From Caldisericota bacterium (lineage in GTDB: Bacteria > Bipolaricaulota > Bipolaricaulia > Bipolaricaulales > Bipolaricaulaceae): DNA of 7,499 nucleotides. The notes under the pieces are model-generated. The model did no database searches, was not told the DNA's origin, and saw nothing but the letters and a program-made list of their open reading frames with translations. Below are positions 6,265 to 7,499 of this stretch, one piece after another. The stretch spans positions 1 to 7,499 of the forward strand of contig JAADIW010000004.1 in NCBI GenBank assembly GCA_013151115.1, given 5' to 3'. The position numbers and the translations under genes were made by a program. Every line of letters starts with the position of its first letter. Position 1 is the first letter of the stretch.

Positions 6265-6645
6265 TCAAGCGGCGCAGGTGGAGAAGTACCTCCTCCAGTC
6301 GATCTGGGTGAGCTGGAGGGTGTTTCCGTCCGGATCGCGGAACAGGGCGATCCTGCCGCCCCACGGGGTGTCCTCCGGGCCCTTGTCGAACCGCACCCCC
6401 CTCGCGGAGAGCTCCCGGCAGGCCCGATCCACATCGCCCACCAAGAAGTTCACCACCGGCTCCCCTCCGCGCGGGGGCTCCAGTTCCCCCCAGGTCTTGA
6501 GCCCGAGCTCCACCCCGCCCACGTCGAACCCGGCGTAATCCTTAAACACGTACTTCAGCTCGAGCCCGAGGACGTCCCGATAGAACGAGATCGCCCGCCC
6601 GAGATCCCGCACCGTGAGGGTCACATCCCAGATCCTGCGGATCAT
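6265..6645 (-). CDS. VOC-family protein (glyoxalase/bleomycin-resistance fold)
   Basis: This 126-residue protein has the two paired units of the vicinal-oxygen-chelate fold. The first is WDVTLTVRDLGRAISFYRDVLGLEL (6-30) followed by FDVGGVELGLKTW; the second is VVNFLVGDVDRACRELSARGV and ends ALFRDPDGNTLQLTQ (100-114). The histidine normally near residue 7 is Asp and the usual C-terminal glutamate is Gln, so standard glyoxalase I metal chemistry is unlikely. The ATG at 6645 has GGAGG five bases upstream. It lies 31 bases before the iron-sulfur flavoprotein gene, so the two are probably cotranscribed. It is only distantly similar to the second VOC protein at 4807-5196. Substrate unknown. Confidence 0.9.
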   Translation of the reverse strand: MIRRIWDVTLTVRDLGRAISFYRDVLGLELKYVFKDYAGFDVGGVELGLKTWGELEPPRGGEPVVNFLVGDVDRACRELSARGVRFDKGPEDTPWGGRIALFRDPDGNTLQLTQIDWRRYFSTCAA

Positions 6646-6728
6646 CGCCGCCTCCTTCTCCCGGCTCCCCCGCCTGGACCCAGCCTTTGCGGACGATCCC
6701 TTTCCTTATCCCCACGGAGGCGAGGCGC
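6646..6728. other. Short intergenic gap without a recognised element
   Basis: These 83 bases between the nuclease-family stop and the VOC start contain the VOC ribosome site (GGAGG near 6651-6655) and purine-rich sequence. I see no convincing promoter hexamers, terminator hairpin or small gene. Confidence 0.5.
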
Positions 6729-7148
6729 TTACTGGAGCTCTATGTCGGGGAACTCCTGGGCCAGTTCCTCGAAGAGCTCGTCCTCGATGAAGATTGGGGA
6801 TCCGGTGCGGAGGGCCAGGGCCACCGAGTCGGAAGGCCGCGCGTCCACCTTGCGGATCCTCCCCGAGGGGAGCCTCAACCAGAGGTTCGCGTAGCAGATC
6901 CCCTCCACCACGTCCACTAACACCACCCGCTCGAGCACACACCCCATGGATTCGAGCAAGGTCTTCATGAGGTCATGGGTGAAGGGACGTGGCGGGGGCG
7001 TCCCCTGGAGGTGGAGGAGGATGGCCATGGCCTCGGGGGCTCCGATGCGCAGCGTGATGTACCGGGGGCTCACGAGGTCCTTCAAGAGGAGGACGGGAGA
7101 TTTGTCCTCTTGATCGAACGCGATGCCTCCCACCACGAGCTCTCTCAT
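6729..7148 (-). CDS. Bifunctional nuclease family protein (BFN/DUF151)
   Basis: This 139-residue protein matches the BFN domain along its whole length. SPVLLLKDLVSPRYITLRIG (17-36) is the N-terminal strand region and PPPRPFTHDLMKTLLESMG (51-69) is the conserved helix with its R-P-x-T-H-D signature. VDARPSDSVALALRTGSPIFI (101-121) is the family hallmark. Plant and bacterial members have been reported as RNase/DNase enzymes or as stress regulators; the cellular role here is unknown. The UVR tail found in some members is absent. The start is ATG 7148, or GTG 7151 immediately before it; GGGG 8-11 bases upstream does not decide between them. It follows PolX after 73 bases, consistent with a DNA-maintenance pair, but cotranscription is inferred. 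Confidence 0.93.
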   Translation of the reverse strand: MRELVVGGIAFDQEDKSPVLLLKDLVSPRYITLRIGAPEAMAILLHLQGTPPPRPFTHDLMKTLLESMGCVLERVVLVDVVEGICYANLWLRLPSGRIRKVDARPSDSVALALRTGSPIFIEDELFEELAQEFPDIELQ

Positions 7149-7190
7149 CACCGCATCGACCCCGAAACGCCCCCGGCGGCGCCTATCACA

Positions 7191-7209
7191 GTTTCGCTCA
7201 ATACGAAAC
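7191..7209. repeat. Inverted repeat GTTTCG-N7-CGAAAC in the PolX/nuclease gap
   Basis: Perfect six-base arms at 7191-7196 and 7204-7209 flank a seven-base loop in the 73-base gap after the PolX stop. No T run follows it on the minus strand, so it is not a standard intrinsic terminator. It could be a weak operator or transcript-end structure, or chance. Confidence 0.3.
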
Positions 7210-7221
7210 GGAGGACAAGGC

Positions 7222-7499
7222 TCATTTCAGGATCCGGAGGAGGTCATCCAAAGGCAGTGTGTTGACGACGTGCCGCGCCTCGGCCCAGCCACGGCGGGCG
7301 GTGAGGACCCCGTACCGCATGAAGCCCAGATGTTCGGCGTGATGGGCGTCCGTCCCCAGCGCGAGGAGCACCCCGGTCTCCACCGCCTCCCGGATGTGCT
7401 CGGCACAGAGGTCCAATCGTTGCGGATTGGCGTTGATCTCCAAGATCGTCCCGTACTTCGCGGCCCGGCGGAATATCTCCTCCCAGTCCACCTCGTACG
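7222..7499 (-). CDS. polX: DNA polymerase X, C-terminal PHP-domain end (runs off the right edge)
   Basis: The visible 91 residues are the end of the PHP phosphoesterase domain that follows the polymerase core in bacterial family X polymerases and gives them Mn-dependent 3'-5' exonuclease or AP-processing activity in base-excision repair and gap filling. LEINANPQRLDL is the conserved late PHP strand. GTDAHHAEHLGFMRYGVLTARRG contains the D-x-H metal ligands and the typical Y-G-x2-TARRG helix start. VVNTLPLDDLLRILK is a usual PolX ending. The start, the polymerase domain and the first metal-binding motifs lie beyond the window. A stand-alone PHP hydrolase is the alternative, but the ending fits PolX better. 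Confidence 0.88.
   Translation of the reverse strand, partial: YEVDWEEIFRRAAKYGTILEINANPQRLDLCAEHIREAVETGVLLALGTDAHHAEHLGFMRYGVLTARRGWAEARHVVNTLPLDDLLRILK

Overview
This is a GC-rich window from a bacterium. Every supported gene is on the minus strand, so the genes read from right to left. They are closely packed, several junctions overlap, and starts include ATG, GTG and TTG, usually behind a GGAGG- or AAGGGG-like ribosome site. DNA polymerase X with a PHP domain next to a bifunctional-nuclease-family protein, plus a YcaQ/AlkX-type DNA glycosylase, fits a bacterium, perhaps thermophilic and from a poorly cultured high-GC lineage. The sequence alone does not fix the taxon. No rRNA, tRNA, CRISPR array, transposase or phage gene was seen.

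Layout in direction of transcription: (1) the C-terminal end of PolX (7222-7499, cut by the window edge) and a bifunctional nuclease family protein (6729-7148). (2) A run of small proteins: a VOC/glyoxalase-fold protein (6265-6645), an iron-sulfur flavoprotein of the NADPH-dependent FMN reductase superfamily (5586-6233, TTG start), a SnoaL/NTF2-like protein (5129-5635), a bleomycin-resistance-type VOC protein (4807-5196) and a YcaQ/AlkX glycosylase (3605-4807, its start sharing one base with the previous stop). (3) A GNAT acetyltransferase fused to a thioredoxin-like domain (2770-3546), an unrecognised protein whose GTG follows the previous stop directly (2179-2769), and a region of about 325 bases that looks intergenic but probably holds a small gene broken by single-base frameshifts (1856-2182). 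(4) A 5-formyltetrahydrofolate cyclo-ligase (MTHFSD-like) family protein (1134-1859), a class I SAM-dependent methyltransferase (324-1076) and the N-terminal third of an AAC(3)-family acetyltransferase (1-261, cut by the window edge).

After the PolX/nuclease pair, the genes resemble those found in detoxification, drug-modification and DNA-damage settings: two VOC proteins, a flavoprotein reductase, an AlkX-like glycosylase, two acetyltransferases and a small-molecule-type methyltransferase. Whether they form one functional system is inference. The most useful observations are the frameshifted small gene with ATGA junctions at both ends, two unusually long tail overlaps (50 and 68 bases) that may reflect homopolymer indels, and a UNCG-tetraloop hairpin followed by five T residues that covers the ribosome site of the GNAT-thioredoxin gene.
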